Below are positions 1-7,344 of a DNA stretch of 41,868 bases, piece after piece. Every line of letters starts with the position of its first letter. Position 1 is the stretch's first letter. A model generated the notes under the pieces. It worked only from the letters and a program-made list of their open reading frames with translations, ran no database searches and was not told the origin of the DNA. The position numbers and the translations under genes were made by a program. The DNA lies in NCBI GenBank assembly GCA_016199935.1, contig JACQFS010000221.1:1-41868 (forward strand). Direction: 5' to 3'. The DNA comes from Verrucomicrobiota bacterium (GTDB lineage Bacteria; Verrucomicrobiota; Verrucomicrobiia; Limisphaerales; JACQFS01).

Positions 1-71
1 ATGCGCTTGTTCATGGGTTCAAGGGAGCCTGCGAATTTGATTCAAGCGCGTTGCGACCATGAACCGAAGCG

Positions 72-139
72 CCTCCTCTCCCGCCCTGCGGACACCCTCT
101 CCTCCACTCGGAGTGGAGGAGAGGGACGGGGAGAGGAGG
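72..139. repeat. Nested palindromic (REP-like) element downstream of the RraA gene
   Basis: An inner perfect inverted repeat has arms 95-109 and 111-125 (15 bp each) around a single central G at 110. It sits inside an outer pair, 72-83 and 127-139, that differs by one extra G. The element ends 7 bp from the stop codon of the reverse-strand aldolase gene. It could act as a transcription terminator or be a dispersed palindromic repeat. No T-tract follows it on the reverse strand, so the repeat reading is preferred. Confidence 0.6.
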
Positions 140-145
140 TGTGTG

Positions 146-826
146 TCACAAGATGCCATATTTCCGAAACGCCTCGCCCATCGGCATCCCGTTGGCGAGT
201 TCACGACGGACAATGTTTTCGCCGGAGACTTTTTCCTGCGCGAGCCGAAGCGTTTCCGTCGCGACCTCGGACGGGATGATGACCACGCCGTCCTCGTCGC
301 CGAGCAAAAGGTCGCCGCGTTTCGCCTTCACGCCGCCGATGGTTATCGGTTGGCCGATCTCGACGATGTCCGCGCGGCCCTTGCTGTCGGCGGGATGAAA
401 GCCGATGCCGAAGACGGGAAAGTTCAGCTCCTTGATTTTCCACACGTCGCGCGTGCAGGCGGTCATCACCACGCCGCGGACGCCTTTGAACTGGCACGCG
501 GTCGTGAGCAGTTCGCCCCAGAAGCCGCACGAGCGATCATCGCCCGCGTCCACGAGCAACACGTCGCCGCGCGCCATTGCCTCGACGGCGGCGATCTCCA
601 GCTTGTAAGGCTCGGCCGGCGCCTGATGCACCGTCTGCGCGCGCGCGGGAAAAATGCGGCCGGCCACACGGAGCGCGGGCGTCAATGGCCGGACGTGCGG
701 CGGCAACGATTGGTTCGGATAACCGAGCGCGTCGAGCACGTCGGCGACGACGGCGGAGTAAAGCGTGGCGAGCGTGTCGAGTTGGGCGTCGCTTCCGGCG
801 GTTGGTGCGGGTGTGGAGGATTTCAT
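146..826 (-). CDS. RraA-family protein (HMG/CHA-type aldolase-like)
   Basis: 226 residues. The RraA fold covers class II 4-hydroxy-4-methyl-2-oxoglutarate/oxaloacetate aldolases, related sugar-acid lyases and the RNase E regulator RraA. A family-typical GELL segment lies at residues 104-107. The conserved Arg-Asp pair of the metal/pyruvate site is at R126-D127 (TACTRDV), and the C-terminal GDEDGVVIIP motif of the family is present. A longer reading from 913 is possible, but homology starts after the methionine at 826 and the extra 29 residues are low-complexity. No Shine-Dalgarno motif precedes 826. The gene is divergent from the amidohydrolase at 932, so they probably share a control region. 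In this setting a role in cleaving a keto-sugar acid is more likely than RNase regulation, but the substrate is unknown. Confidence 0.85.
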   Translation of the reverse strand: MKSSTPAPTAGSDAQLDTLATLYSAVVADVLDALGYPNQSLPPHVRPLTPALRVAGRIFPARAQTVHQAPAEPYKLEIAAVEAMARGDVLLVDAGDDRSCGFWGELLTTACQFKGVRGVVMTACTRDVWKIKELNFPVFGIGFHPADSKGRADIVEIGQPITIGGVKAKRGDLLLGDEDGVVIIPSEVATETLRLAQEKVSGENIVRRELANGMPMGEAFRKYGIL

Positions 827-931
827 GGTTGAACGCGGCGCATCGTAAACGCGGGGCCGGATTCGTCGAGCGCGGAAGTTTCCGCTCGCCAACCCGCGCG
901 CTGCCCGAAACACTTCCGTCGTTCACCAGCC

Positions 932-1909
932 ATGATTATTGATGTTCACAACCACGTCGGCGCCGACCTGATGTTTTATCTGCACGGCGATTTTCCTTAT
1001 GCGCAGCATCTCGTCACGATGACGAGCGAAGGCCGCGCGCTGGGCGTGAACAAGTGGGTCGTCTTCCCGTTCGTCGTGCCCATCGTCTTCAAGATCGAGG
1101 CGCTCAAGCGGGGGGAGATTGTTTTCGACGGCACGGGTCTGGAGAAAGTCCCCTACGCCTTCGAGAACCGCCGCCTCCTGCGCGAGATCAACGAGCTTTT
1201 TCCTGACGAGGGCAAAGACTGCCTGCCGCTCGTGATGCTCGACCCGATGCGCGAGCAGGCGGCGCAGATCAAGGAACTCCGCAAGCTGCGAAGCGAATAC
1301 AAATTCCACGGGCTGAAGTTGCAGACCACGATCATCCAGTCGTTCATCAAGACGCTGGCCAACGAGGGCCGCGGCTTCGTCGAGCTTGCCGCCGAGTGGG
1401 ACATTCCGTTTCTGATTCATTCGAGCGTCGGTGAGCAGGATCCGTGGGCGCAGGCGAGTGACATCCTCGATGTGGCCGAGAAATTTCCGAACGTCCGCTT
1501 CTGCCTCGCGCACTCGTGCCGTTACGACAAGGAATGTCTCGACCGCGTGAATGCGCTGCCAAACACCTGGTTCGACTGCTCGGCGCATTGCATCCATTGC
1601 GACGGCGCGGTGGCCGACATGCCTTACATCGCCCCGCGCACCCGCCGTTTCGACTCCGACTACACAAATCCCGCGCGCGTCATCGGCGACCTCGCGGCGG
1701 CGTATCCGAAGAAGTTCATGTGGGGCAGCGACTCGCCGTTCTACAGCTACGTGGCGATGCTCGGCGAGAAACGCCTCGCGCTCATCAGCACCTACGCGAA
1801 GGAAGTCGCCGCGCTTAAGGGGAACAAGTCCGAGGTCGTGGACCGCATCGCCAATCGGAACATCCGCGCGTGGTTGAAACTCAAAGATGAAAGCATTCTC
1901 AACGGATAG
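932..1909 (+). CDS. Amidohydrolase-2 family metal-dependent hydrolase (TIM barrel)
   Basis: 325 residues, typical length for the COG2159-type amidohydrolases that act as decarboxylases or lactonases on small ring acids and sugar lactones. Visible metal/catalytic residues are the first-strand HxH pair (DVHNH, H6 and H8), H163 (LIHSS), H194 (LAHSC) and D267 in WGSDSPF, all in the expected order. The predicted protein is cytosolic, with no signal peptide. The ATG at 932 follows a CC dinucleotide and has no Shine-Dalgarno motif. It lies upstream of the SDR at 2135, separated by a repeat element. Together with the nearby lactonase and dehydrogenases it could open a sugar lactone, as in fuconate-type pathways; this is an inference from context only. 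Confidence 0.85.
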   Translation: MIIDVHNHVGADLMFYLHGDFPYAQHLVTMTSEGRALGVNKWVVFPFVVPIVFKIEALKRGEIVFDGTGLEKVPYAFENRRLLREINELFPDEGKDCLPLVMLDPMREQAAQIKELRKLRSEYKFHGLKLQTTIIQSFIKTLANEGRGFVELAAEWDIPFLIHSSVGEQDPWAQASDILDVAEKFPNVRFCLAHSCRYDKECLDRVNALPNTWFDCSAHCIHCDGAVADMPYIAPRTRRFDSDYTNPARVIGDLAAAYPKKFMWGSDSPFYSYVAMLGEKRLALISTYAKEVAALKGNKSEVVDRIANRNIRAWLKLKDESILNG

Positions 1910-1942
1910 CGGGCGGACTGGCGCGCGGCGAACTCCCTGCGC

Positions 1943-2096
1943 CCTCTCATTAACACATGGCTTTAGCCAGGTGAACGCCACGCACCAAACATCTCCAGCC
2001 GCTTTAGCGGCTTCTCCTCGTTCGCGAAAACCGCTGAAGCGGTTGGCACCGGGTGCGCCCTGCAACACCCGGCTGAAGCCGGGTGCTAATGAGAGG
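1943..2096. repeat. Compound palindromic repeat (MITE/REP-like), about 154 bp
   Basis: Terminal inverted repeats 1943-1973 and 2066-2096 match at 26 of 31 positions and share the outer 10-mer CCTCTCATTA. Inside are two small perfect hairpins, 1997-2012 (7-bp stem, loop TT) and 2029-2044 (7-bp stem, loop GA). The right terminal arm itself folds as a 9-bp perfect hairpin (2066-2085). It fills most of the gap between the amidohydrolase and SDR genes and contains no credible gene. The architecture resembles REP/BIME-type elements mobilised by REP-associated transposases, but no such transposase gene lies in the window. Confidence 0.75.
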
Positions 2097-2134
2097 AGAA
2101 AGGACGATTCAACGGCCGGGCGTTTGGCTGGATC

Positions 2135-2893
2135 ATGAACTCCTTTTCCCTCACCAATCACGCCGCGCTCGTCACCGGTTCCTCTCAGGGCATCGGCTTC
2201 GCCGCCGCGAACGCGTTGCGCGAGGCGGGCGCCAAGCTGGTCTTCCACGGATTGCAGGCACGGCCGGAAAATATTCCGACGGACTCGGGCTACGTGCAGG
2301 CGGACTTGATGCAACACAAGGCACCCACGCAACTCGTGGCCGACGCTTTCAAGTCGCAGCCGAACCTCGACACGCTTGTGTGCAACGCCGGCAGTTTCTT
2401 CGACACGCCGTTTCTGGAAATGACCCGCGAGCGTTGGGACAAAACGCTGCAACTCAACCTCAGCGCGACTTACTTCATCGTGCAGGAGTTTGCGAAGCGG
2501 CTCGTGGCGGCGAAACGTGGCGGCTCCATTTGCATCACGACCTCGACGAACGGCCTCCAAGCCGAAGCCGACTCGACGGCCTACGACACCTCGAAGGGCG
2601 CGCTTGTGATGCTCATCCGTTCGCTTGCGGTGTCGCTCGGCGACCACGACATCCGCGTCAACGGCATCGCGCCCGGCCTCATCAAGACGCCGCTCACGTC
2701 GGTCTGGATGGAGACGCGCGCGGACGATTTGCTGGCGCACTACAAGAAGAAAATTCTCCTCGGCCGCATCGGCGCGCCGGAGGATTGCGCGGGCGCGGTG
2801 GTGTTTCTCTGCTCACCCGCCGCGAGCTACATCACCGGCGAAATCCTCACGATTGATGGCGGCCTGACGGTTCAGCAAGTTGGGAAGGTGTGA
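2135..2893 (+). CDS. Short-chain dehydrogenase/reductase (classical SDR)
   Basis: 252 residues, standard for classical SDRs. The NAD(P)-binding TGSSQGIG motif is at residues 14-21 and an NAG motif follows beta-4. The catalytic triad residues are S137 (TTSTNG), Y150 and K154 (YDTSK), followed by the PG-x-IKTP segment and a C-terminal DGG. It probably oxidises or reduces a sugar, polyol or keto-acid in the cytosol; the exact substrate cannot be assigned. It resembles gluconate 5-dehydrogenase-like SDRs in motif layout. The ATG at 2135 is the only start that keeps the beta-1 strand at the normal distance, and no Shine-Dalgarno motif is visible. It is convergent with the secreted protein at 2932, 38 bp apart. 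Confidence 0.88.
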   Translation: MNSFSLTNHAALVTGSSQGIGFAAANALREAGAKLVFHGLQARPENIPTDSGYVQADLMQHKAPTQLVADAFKSQPNLDTLVCNAGSFFDTPFLEMTRERWDKTLQLNLSATYFIVQEFAKRLVAAKRGGSICITTSTNGLQAEADSTAYDTSKGALVMLIRSLAVSLGDHDIRVNGIAPGLIKTPLTSVWMETRADDLLAHYKKKILLGRIGAPEDCAGAVVFLCSPAASYITGEILTIDGGLTVQQVGKV

Positions 2894-2931
2894 GGAGAAC
2901 GAGTCCGCCGGTGTCCCAGTCGCGGTTTCTG

Positions 2932-3957
2932 CTAACGGCCCGCCGGCACAACTCGTCCGATGATCGCGCCGCCACCGATGCTCACGTAACACGCACCCCG
3001 CTTCAGTTGCTGAATCTGACCGTTGGAAAGTTTGACTTCCCCGACGAAAACCGACGCCGGCATCACTCTGGCCTCAATCGTGTTGGGATCGACGTAGCGC
3101 GGGCAGAAGAAACGAACGTCAATCCGCGGGTGAGCCAGATCGGCAATGGGCTTAGCCCGGGAGTGTGGAGCAGACGGGCCACGCAGGTCGGCGGATTGGT
3201 AAGAACCGACTACGCGAAATTCGTATCGGAGTGTGTCGCCGCGAATTTCAATTCGACCGATGTTGAAGTCCGCGTTGAACCCCGCTGGCGTGCAATCGAA
3301 ATCCGGAAAGACGACCGCGAATTTTTCCGACACGCTATCAAGTCCGGTGTCGCCCGCTCGGATGGGAGTCTCAGGCCTCGTTTCGTAAGCCCATTCCATC
3401 ACTACGGGCGCAAACTCGAACGCGGAGTTGTTCAGCGTTGCATCCGACCGCGGCAGGCGGACGCGAATCCAACCGTAGTGCAAGCCGTCTGCGGCGTAAA
3501 AGCGCACACCAAGATAACCGACACCCACCGTGCCAAGGCGGGAAAGCCCCCAATTGCTCGGTTGGACCTGACTTAAAAAATAAGTGGCCAGTGGCACGCC
3601 ATTGCGTGGATCACTCCACAATGCAGGCGGCGGCGCATTGCTCCCGATCCATTCACCAAAAAGTTGGATTGTGGCCGGCGCGCCGAAAAAAATACTGCCC
3701 AGGATTTGATTGGTTCCGTTGCCATCCATCGAGAACGGCCAGACGCAAGCACTGACGGGGATATCAGTGGTGCAGATCGGTGAGCCGCCAGAAAAATGGA
3801 AGTCGGTGGCTCCGTCCTGATTGATGTCGAATGCCCGGCTGAAGTTGAGCGCCGGAACTTGAAAAGCTGGCCCGTCGAAATATGTGATCGAACTTTGTCC
3901 ACACGCCACGGAAACCGTCGCCATCAGTATTGCCAGGTTCAGGATGTTGCGTTGCAT
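2932..3957 (-). CDS. Secreted hypothetical protein with a dockerin/EF-hand-like calcium motif
   Basis: 341 residues. Residues 1-20 form a clear signal peptide with cleavage near SVACG-Q. A short Asp/Asn-rich loop, FDINQDGATDF (about residues 43-53), resembles an EF-hand/dockerin or FG-GAP calcium loop. A middle section with HYGWIRVRL followed by WAYETRPETPIRAGD is a pattern I associate with exported proteins of Verrucomicrobia and Planctomycetes. The usual C-terminal PEP-CTERM anchor is absent. The last ~100 residues have no recognisable domain. The gene is visibly richer in A/T than its neighbours, possibly through transfer. A weak purine run (AAAGG) lies 8 bases before the start. It is divergent from the symporter gene. 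Function unknown. Confidence 0.7.
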   Translation of the reverse strand: MQRNILNLAILMATVSVACGQSSITYFDGPAFQVPALNFSRAFDINQDGATDFHFSGGSPICTTDIPVSACVWPFSMDGNGTNQILGSIFFGAPATIQLFGEWIGSNAPPPALWSDPRNGVPLATYFLSQVQPSNWGLSRLGTVGVGYLGVRFYAADGLHYGWIRVRLPRSDATLNNSAFEFAPVVMEWAYETRPETPIRAGDTGLDSVSEKFAVVFPDFDCTPAGFNADFNIGRIEIRGDTLRYEFRVVGSYQSADLRGPSAPHSRAKPIADLAHPRIDVRFFCPRYVDPNTIEARVMPASVFVGEVKLSNGQIQQLKRGACYVSIGGGAIIGRVVPAGR

Positions 3958-4115
3958 TTCAATTGCCTTTGTATTCGTGCGTTGGTCGGCGAAGTATGGA
4001 CAAGAACTGGCCTTCTGACCTCCCTGACTAAACCAGAACCACTGTTCTTGGGCAATCGCATTCTCCTCTTTGGTGTCGCCGAAATCCGTGAGTGCTGGCA
4101 GCCTCGCGCCGTCGC

Positions 4116-5726
4116 ATGAACTTCTCCTGGCCCATCGACGGCACCATCGTCGGCGTTTACCTGCTGGCCACGATGGTGGCGGGCCTGCTCGTCCGCAAAT
4201 ACGTCAGCCGCGTCGAGGACTTCCTCGTGGCCGGGCGCGAGATGAACGTCTATCTCGGCATCGCGTCGCTCGCGGCCACGGAGTTCGGCATCATCACGTG
4301 CATGTATACGGCGCAGGCCGGCTTCACCAATGGCTTCGCCGGCGCGCTGCCCGGACTCTGCTCGGCGGCGGCGATGTTCCTCGTCGGCCTCACCGGCTTC
4401 TGCGTGAAACCGCTGCGCGACTCGGGCGCGATGACGCTGCCGGAGTTGTTCGAGAAACGCTTCGGCAAATTCATCCGCTGGCTCGCGGGCGTGGTCATCG
4501 TGTTCGGCGGGCTGCTGAACATGGGCGTGTTCCTCAAAATCGGAGGCGACTTCCTCTGCCTCGTCTGCGGCTTCGACATCAAATGGCTCGCCATGATGAT
4601 GACCGTGCTGCTTGTGATGGTCGCGGTTTACACCATCCTCGGCGGCATGCTCTCCGTGCTCGTGACGGACTTCCTGCAATTCGTCGTGATGAGCATCGGC
4701 CTGCTCGTCGTGACCGTGATGATTCTGCAACAGGTCGGCTGGGAAAAACTCGTCGCGACGGTCGAGCAACACCACGGCGCGGGCGGCTTCAATCCGCTCG
4801 CAAATCCGAACCTCGGCTGGTCGTTCATCATCATGCAAATCCTCGGCAACACCGCCGCGGTGCTCACGTGGCAGACAACCATCGCGCGCCTGCTCGCTGC
4901 CAAGGACACCGACACGGGCCGCAAGGTTTACACGCGCACGAGTTTTTTCTTCGTGTGCCGCTGGCTCATCCCCGGCCTGTGGGGCATCGCCGCGCTCGCG
5001 GTGATTGGCTGGCAGCCGTTGAAACAACTCACCGCGAACGAACTGGCGAAAGTCCCGCCCGCGATTCAGGAAAAAATCTCCGCATCCAAACCCGGCGCGC
5101 CGCTCGCGCAACTTTCCGAAGCCGAAGCCGCATCGCTCGCCCCCGCCGTCGCAAACAAACTCAACGACGCCTCGCTCCACGCGATGCCGAAATTTCTCAG
5201 CACGTTCATCCCCGTCGGCCTGATGGGCCTGCTTATCGCGGCGATGCTCGCGGCCGACATGTCCACCGATTCGAGCTACATGCTCAGTTGGGGCAGCGTC
5301 ATCTACAACGACATCCTCGGGCCGTTTCGCCGCCGCGCGTGGACCGACCGCCGCGCGATTCTCTGGAACCGTTGCATCGTCGCGCTCATCGGCGTGTATC
5401 TGCTCGTGTTCGGCCTGCTCTACAGCATCGAGGGCAACGTCTGGTCGTATCTGCTGCTCACCGGCTCGATTTATCTGTCGAGCATGTCGGTGCTGCTCAT
5501 CGCGTGCTGCTACTGGAAGCGCGCGAACAACTGGGGCGCACTCGGCGCCATCATCCTCGGCGCCGCCGTGCCCATCGCGCATCTCTCGATGGAAAAAATC
5601 CCGGCCACCGCGAAATTCGCCGCATCCCTCGGCAAGGACGCCGCGGGCATCGGCGCATTCGTGGCGGCGGCGCTCGGGATGATTGCCGGCTCGCTGCTGA
5701 AACCGCGCGCGGAGACCAAACCATGA
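4116..5726 (+). CDS. Sodium:solute symporter (SSS family)
   Basis: 536 residues with about thirteen hydrophobic segments. It imports a solute with sodium across the inner membrane; the SSS family includes sugar, sialic-acid, proline and carboxylate transporters. Family features seen are an N-terminal helix, then DFLVAGREMN and the following AATEFG segment. A conserved helix ends in GGMLSVLVTDFLQF, and the AADMSTDSSYMLSWGS stretch matches the conserved TM8-region sodium-site signature. A longer start (GTG at 4092) exists, but the ATG at 4116 is preferred because the extra residues are arginine-rich and precede the first helix. Its stop overlaps the start of a 61-residue membrane peptide (ATGA). 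Substrate unknown; the genes around it suggest a sugar or sugar acid. Confidence 0.9.
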   Translation: MNFSWPIDGTIVGVYLLATMVAGLLVRKYVSRVEDFLVAGREMNVYLGIASLAATEFGIITCMYTAQAGFTNGFAGALPGLCSAAAMFLVGLTGFCVKPLRDSGAMTLPELFEKRFGKFIRWLAGVVIVFGGLLNMGVFLKIGGDFLCLVCGFDIKWLAMMMTVLLVMVAVYTILGGMLSVLVTDFLQFVVMSIGLLVVTVMILQQVGWEKLVATVEQHHGAGGFNPLANPNLGWSFIIMQILGNTAAVLTWQTTIARLLAAKDTDTGRKVYTRTSFFFVCRWLIPGLWGIAALAVIGWQPLKQLTANELAKVPPAIQEKISASKPGAPLAQLSEAEAASLAPAVANKLNDASLHAMPKFLSTFIPVGLMGLLIAAMLAADMSTDSSYMLSWGSVIYNDILGPFRRRAWTDRRAILWNRCIVALIGVYLLVFGLLYSIEGNVWSYLLLTGSIYLSSMSVLLIACCYWKRANNWGALGAIILGAAVPIAHLSMEKIPATAKFAASLGKDAAGIGAFVAAALGMIAGSLLKPRAETKP

Positions 5727-5908
5727 CTCACGGACACAGCTTTTGGTTCTGGCTCGTTTGGGCGTGTGTCATCTGGTATTCGACCATCACAATCTACGTC
5801 AGCGTGAAAGGCGCGTTCGACATCAAGCAGATGCTGCGCGACTTGAAGGAACGCGGTGAGAAACAGGACGGCGGCGAAGCGGACAAAACTCCGCCGCAAT
5901 CGAAATGA
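5723..5908 (+). CDS. Small single-span membrane protein, probable symporter accessory subunit
   Basis: 61 residues. An aromatic-rich transmembrane helix occupies about residues 7-28 (FWFWLVWACVIWYS...). A charged, Lys/Glu/Asp-rich cytosolic tail follows, with IKQMLRDLKERGEK predicted helical. The ATG at 5723 overlaps the symporter stop (ATGA), and its own stop overlaps the next start (ATG at 5905), so the three genes appear translationally coupled. Small partners coupled to SSS and NSS transporters are known (for example DUF4212-type and 'symporter small accessory' proteins); this one fits that pattern by size, topology and coupling. Its sequence is not a clear match to the two-helix DUF4212 type. 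The role in stability or targeting of the transporter is inferred. Confidence 0.75.
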   Translation: MTHGHSFWFWLVWACVIWYSTITIYVSVKGAFDIKQMLRDLKERGEKQDGGEADKTPPQSK

Positions 5909-6867
5909 AAACCGTCGCCATCTTCGGAGCCAGCGGGAAACTCGGTCGCCACGCCTTGCCCGTGCTCGCGCGCCGCGGTCTCGCCGTGCATGCACTCGTG
6001 CATCGCACGCCCGTCGCCGATAAGAACGTCACCTCCATTTCCGGCAGCATCACCGACGCGCAGGCCATGGACGAAACCGTGCGCGGCGCGGACATCGTCG
6101 TGCAGCTCGCCACCACCAAGGAGGACGCGGACACATTCTTCGATGTGAGCATCCGCGGCACGTTCAACATCCTCGAAGCCTGCCGGCGCCACGGTGTGAA
6201 GCAGTTCATCCTCTTCGGCGGCGACGCGGCGCTCGGCATCTGGTTTTATCCGCAGCCCGTGCCGATTGACGAGGGCCACGCGCGCACGGCGTATCCCGGC
6301 TACTACGCGTTCTCGAAGGTCATGGAGGAAACGATGGCCGAGCAATACGCCATCCAATACGGGGTGCCCGTCACCGTGCTGCGCTCGTCGTGGGTGTTCG
6401 AGCGCGACGATTTGCTCAACCACTTCTCGCTGCTCCGCAACGTGAACCCCGCCGAGCCGGGCCACGGCTTCGGCGAAGTCGGCGACGACGTGCTCGCGCT
6501 CGTGCGCGCGAAACAGGAACGCGTCCCCATCCTCACCGACGCGCGCGGCACGCCGCTGCGCCGGCACATCGTCCACGTGGACGACGTGATGCAGGCGTTC
6601 GACCGGATGCTCGGCAACCCGACCGCGCTCGGGCAGACCTTCAACATCGCCGGGCCGGCGGCGTTCGATTACCGCGTCGCTGCGGAGTATCTGTCGAAAA
6701 AGCTCGGCGTGCCGACGGTGGAGATTCGCCAGCCGAAATATCACCCGTTCGAAATCAACATCACCCGCGCGCGCACCGTGCTCGGTTACGCGCCGGAGAA
6801 TGATTTTTTCCGCATGGCCGACCGCGCCATCGCAGCGAGACAGGACATGGAAAGGCAGAAAGATTAG
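5905..6867 (+). CDS. NAD(P)-dependent epimerase/dehydratase (extended SDR)
   Basis: 320 residues. The N-terminal Rossmann motif FGASGKLG (residues 7-14) fits the GxxGxxG of extended SDRs. The active-site YxxxK lies in the segment YYAFSK near residue 135. The C-terminal substrate region carries the RHIVHVDDV motif and the AGPAAFDY segment common in nucleotide-sugar or sugar-lactone epimerases/dehydrogenases. Translational coupling to the symporter and small membrane protein implies action on the imported compound, for example oxidation or epimerisation of a sugar, but the exact reaction is open. The stop codon lies within the left arm of an inverted repeat (6854-6921). Confidence 0.85.
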   Translation: MKTVAIFGASGKLGRHALPVLARRGLAVHALVHRTPVADKNVTSISGSITDAQAMDETVRGADIVVQLATTKEDADTFFDVSIRGTFNILEACRRHGVKQFILFGGDAALGIWFYPQPVPIDEGHARTAYPGYYAFSKVMEETMAEQYAIQYGVPVTVLRSSWVFERDDLLNHFSLLRNVNPAEPGHGFGEVGDDVLALVRAKQERVPILTDARGTPLRRHIVHVDDVMQAFDRMLGNPTALGQTFNIAGPAAFDYRVAAEYLSKKLGVPTVEIRQPKYHPFEINITRARTVLGYAPENDFFRMADRAIAARQDMERQKD

Positions 6868-6921
6868 GGCAGGAACATGAAGAGGATTCGGTTTTCATTT
6901 TTCTGCCCTGATCTTTCTGCC
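6854..6921. repeat. 19-bp inverted repeat overlapping the epimerase stop codon
   Basis: Arms 6854-6872 and 6903-6921 match at 18 of 19 positions around a 30-base loop; the left arm includes the TAG stop of the preceding gene. The right arm contains two direct copies of TTCTGCC. It could form a transcript-end hairpin between this operon and the VOC gene at 6939, or be a dispersed intergenic repeat. No poly-T tail follows, so a classic terminator is not supported. Confidence 0.55.
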
Positions 6922-6938
6922 ATGTCTGCTGATGCCTT

Positions 6939-7277
6939 ATGAAAGAATTCCATCACATCGGTCTGCCGACGGACGAGAGCCATCCCGGCGAATACTACGT
7001 GGAAGACACCAAGGTCTGGGTGACCGACCCGCGCAAGCACCCGTATCGCGTCGAGTATCTGCGCTTCGAGCAGGACAGCCCGGTGAAGGGCCCCGTGCGC
7101 GACCTGCCGCACGTTGCCTACCGCGTGGACGACCTCGACGCGGCGTTGCGCGGCGAGAACGTGCTCATCGAACCGTTCAACCCGTCGCCGAACTTCGCCG
7201 TCGCCTTCGTGATGAAGGACGGCGCGGTGATTGAGTTCATGAAGTTCGAGAAAGACAGTGATTTGCCTTGGAAATAG
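6939..7277 (+). CDS. VOC-superfamily protein (glyoxalase/dioxygenase-like fold)
   Basis: 112 residues, the size of a single VOC unit. Candidate metal ligands are H6 (FHHIGLP), H58 (LPHVAYRVDD) and E99 (VIEFMKF), which lie at the positions expected for vicinal-oxygen-chelate enzymes. The DLDAAL helix and a C-terminal EFMKFE strand complete the fold. The family includes isomerases, lyases and epimerases. With an extended SDR upstream and an SDR downstream, a role in sugar or keto-acid isomerisation is plausible but unproven. The start follows no Shine-Dalgarno motif. The next gene (nuclease) begins 67 bp downstream. Confidence 0.75.
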   Translation: MKEFHHIGLPTDESHPGEYYVEDTKVWVTDPRKHPYRVEYLRFEQDSPVKGPVRDLPHVAYRVDDLDAALRGENVLIEPFNPSPNFAVAFVMKDGAVIEFMKFEKDSDLPWK

Positions 7278-7344
7278 CGGCGCCGAACCTTGCGGGCGAT
7301 AAAGCCTCCAAAACCGATTTCAGCCTGACTGAGAACACAAGAAT

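Noticed and set aside
1887-2138. An 83-codon frame after the amidohydrolase.
   Set aside because: It runs through the compound palindrome and has no protein-like composition.
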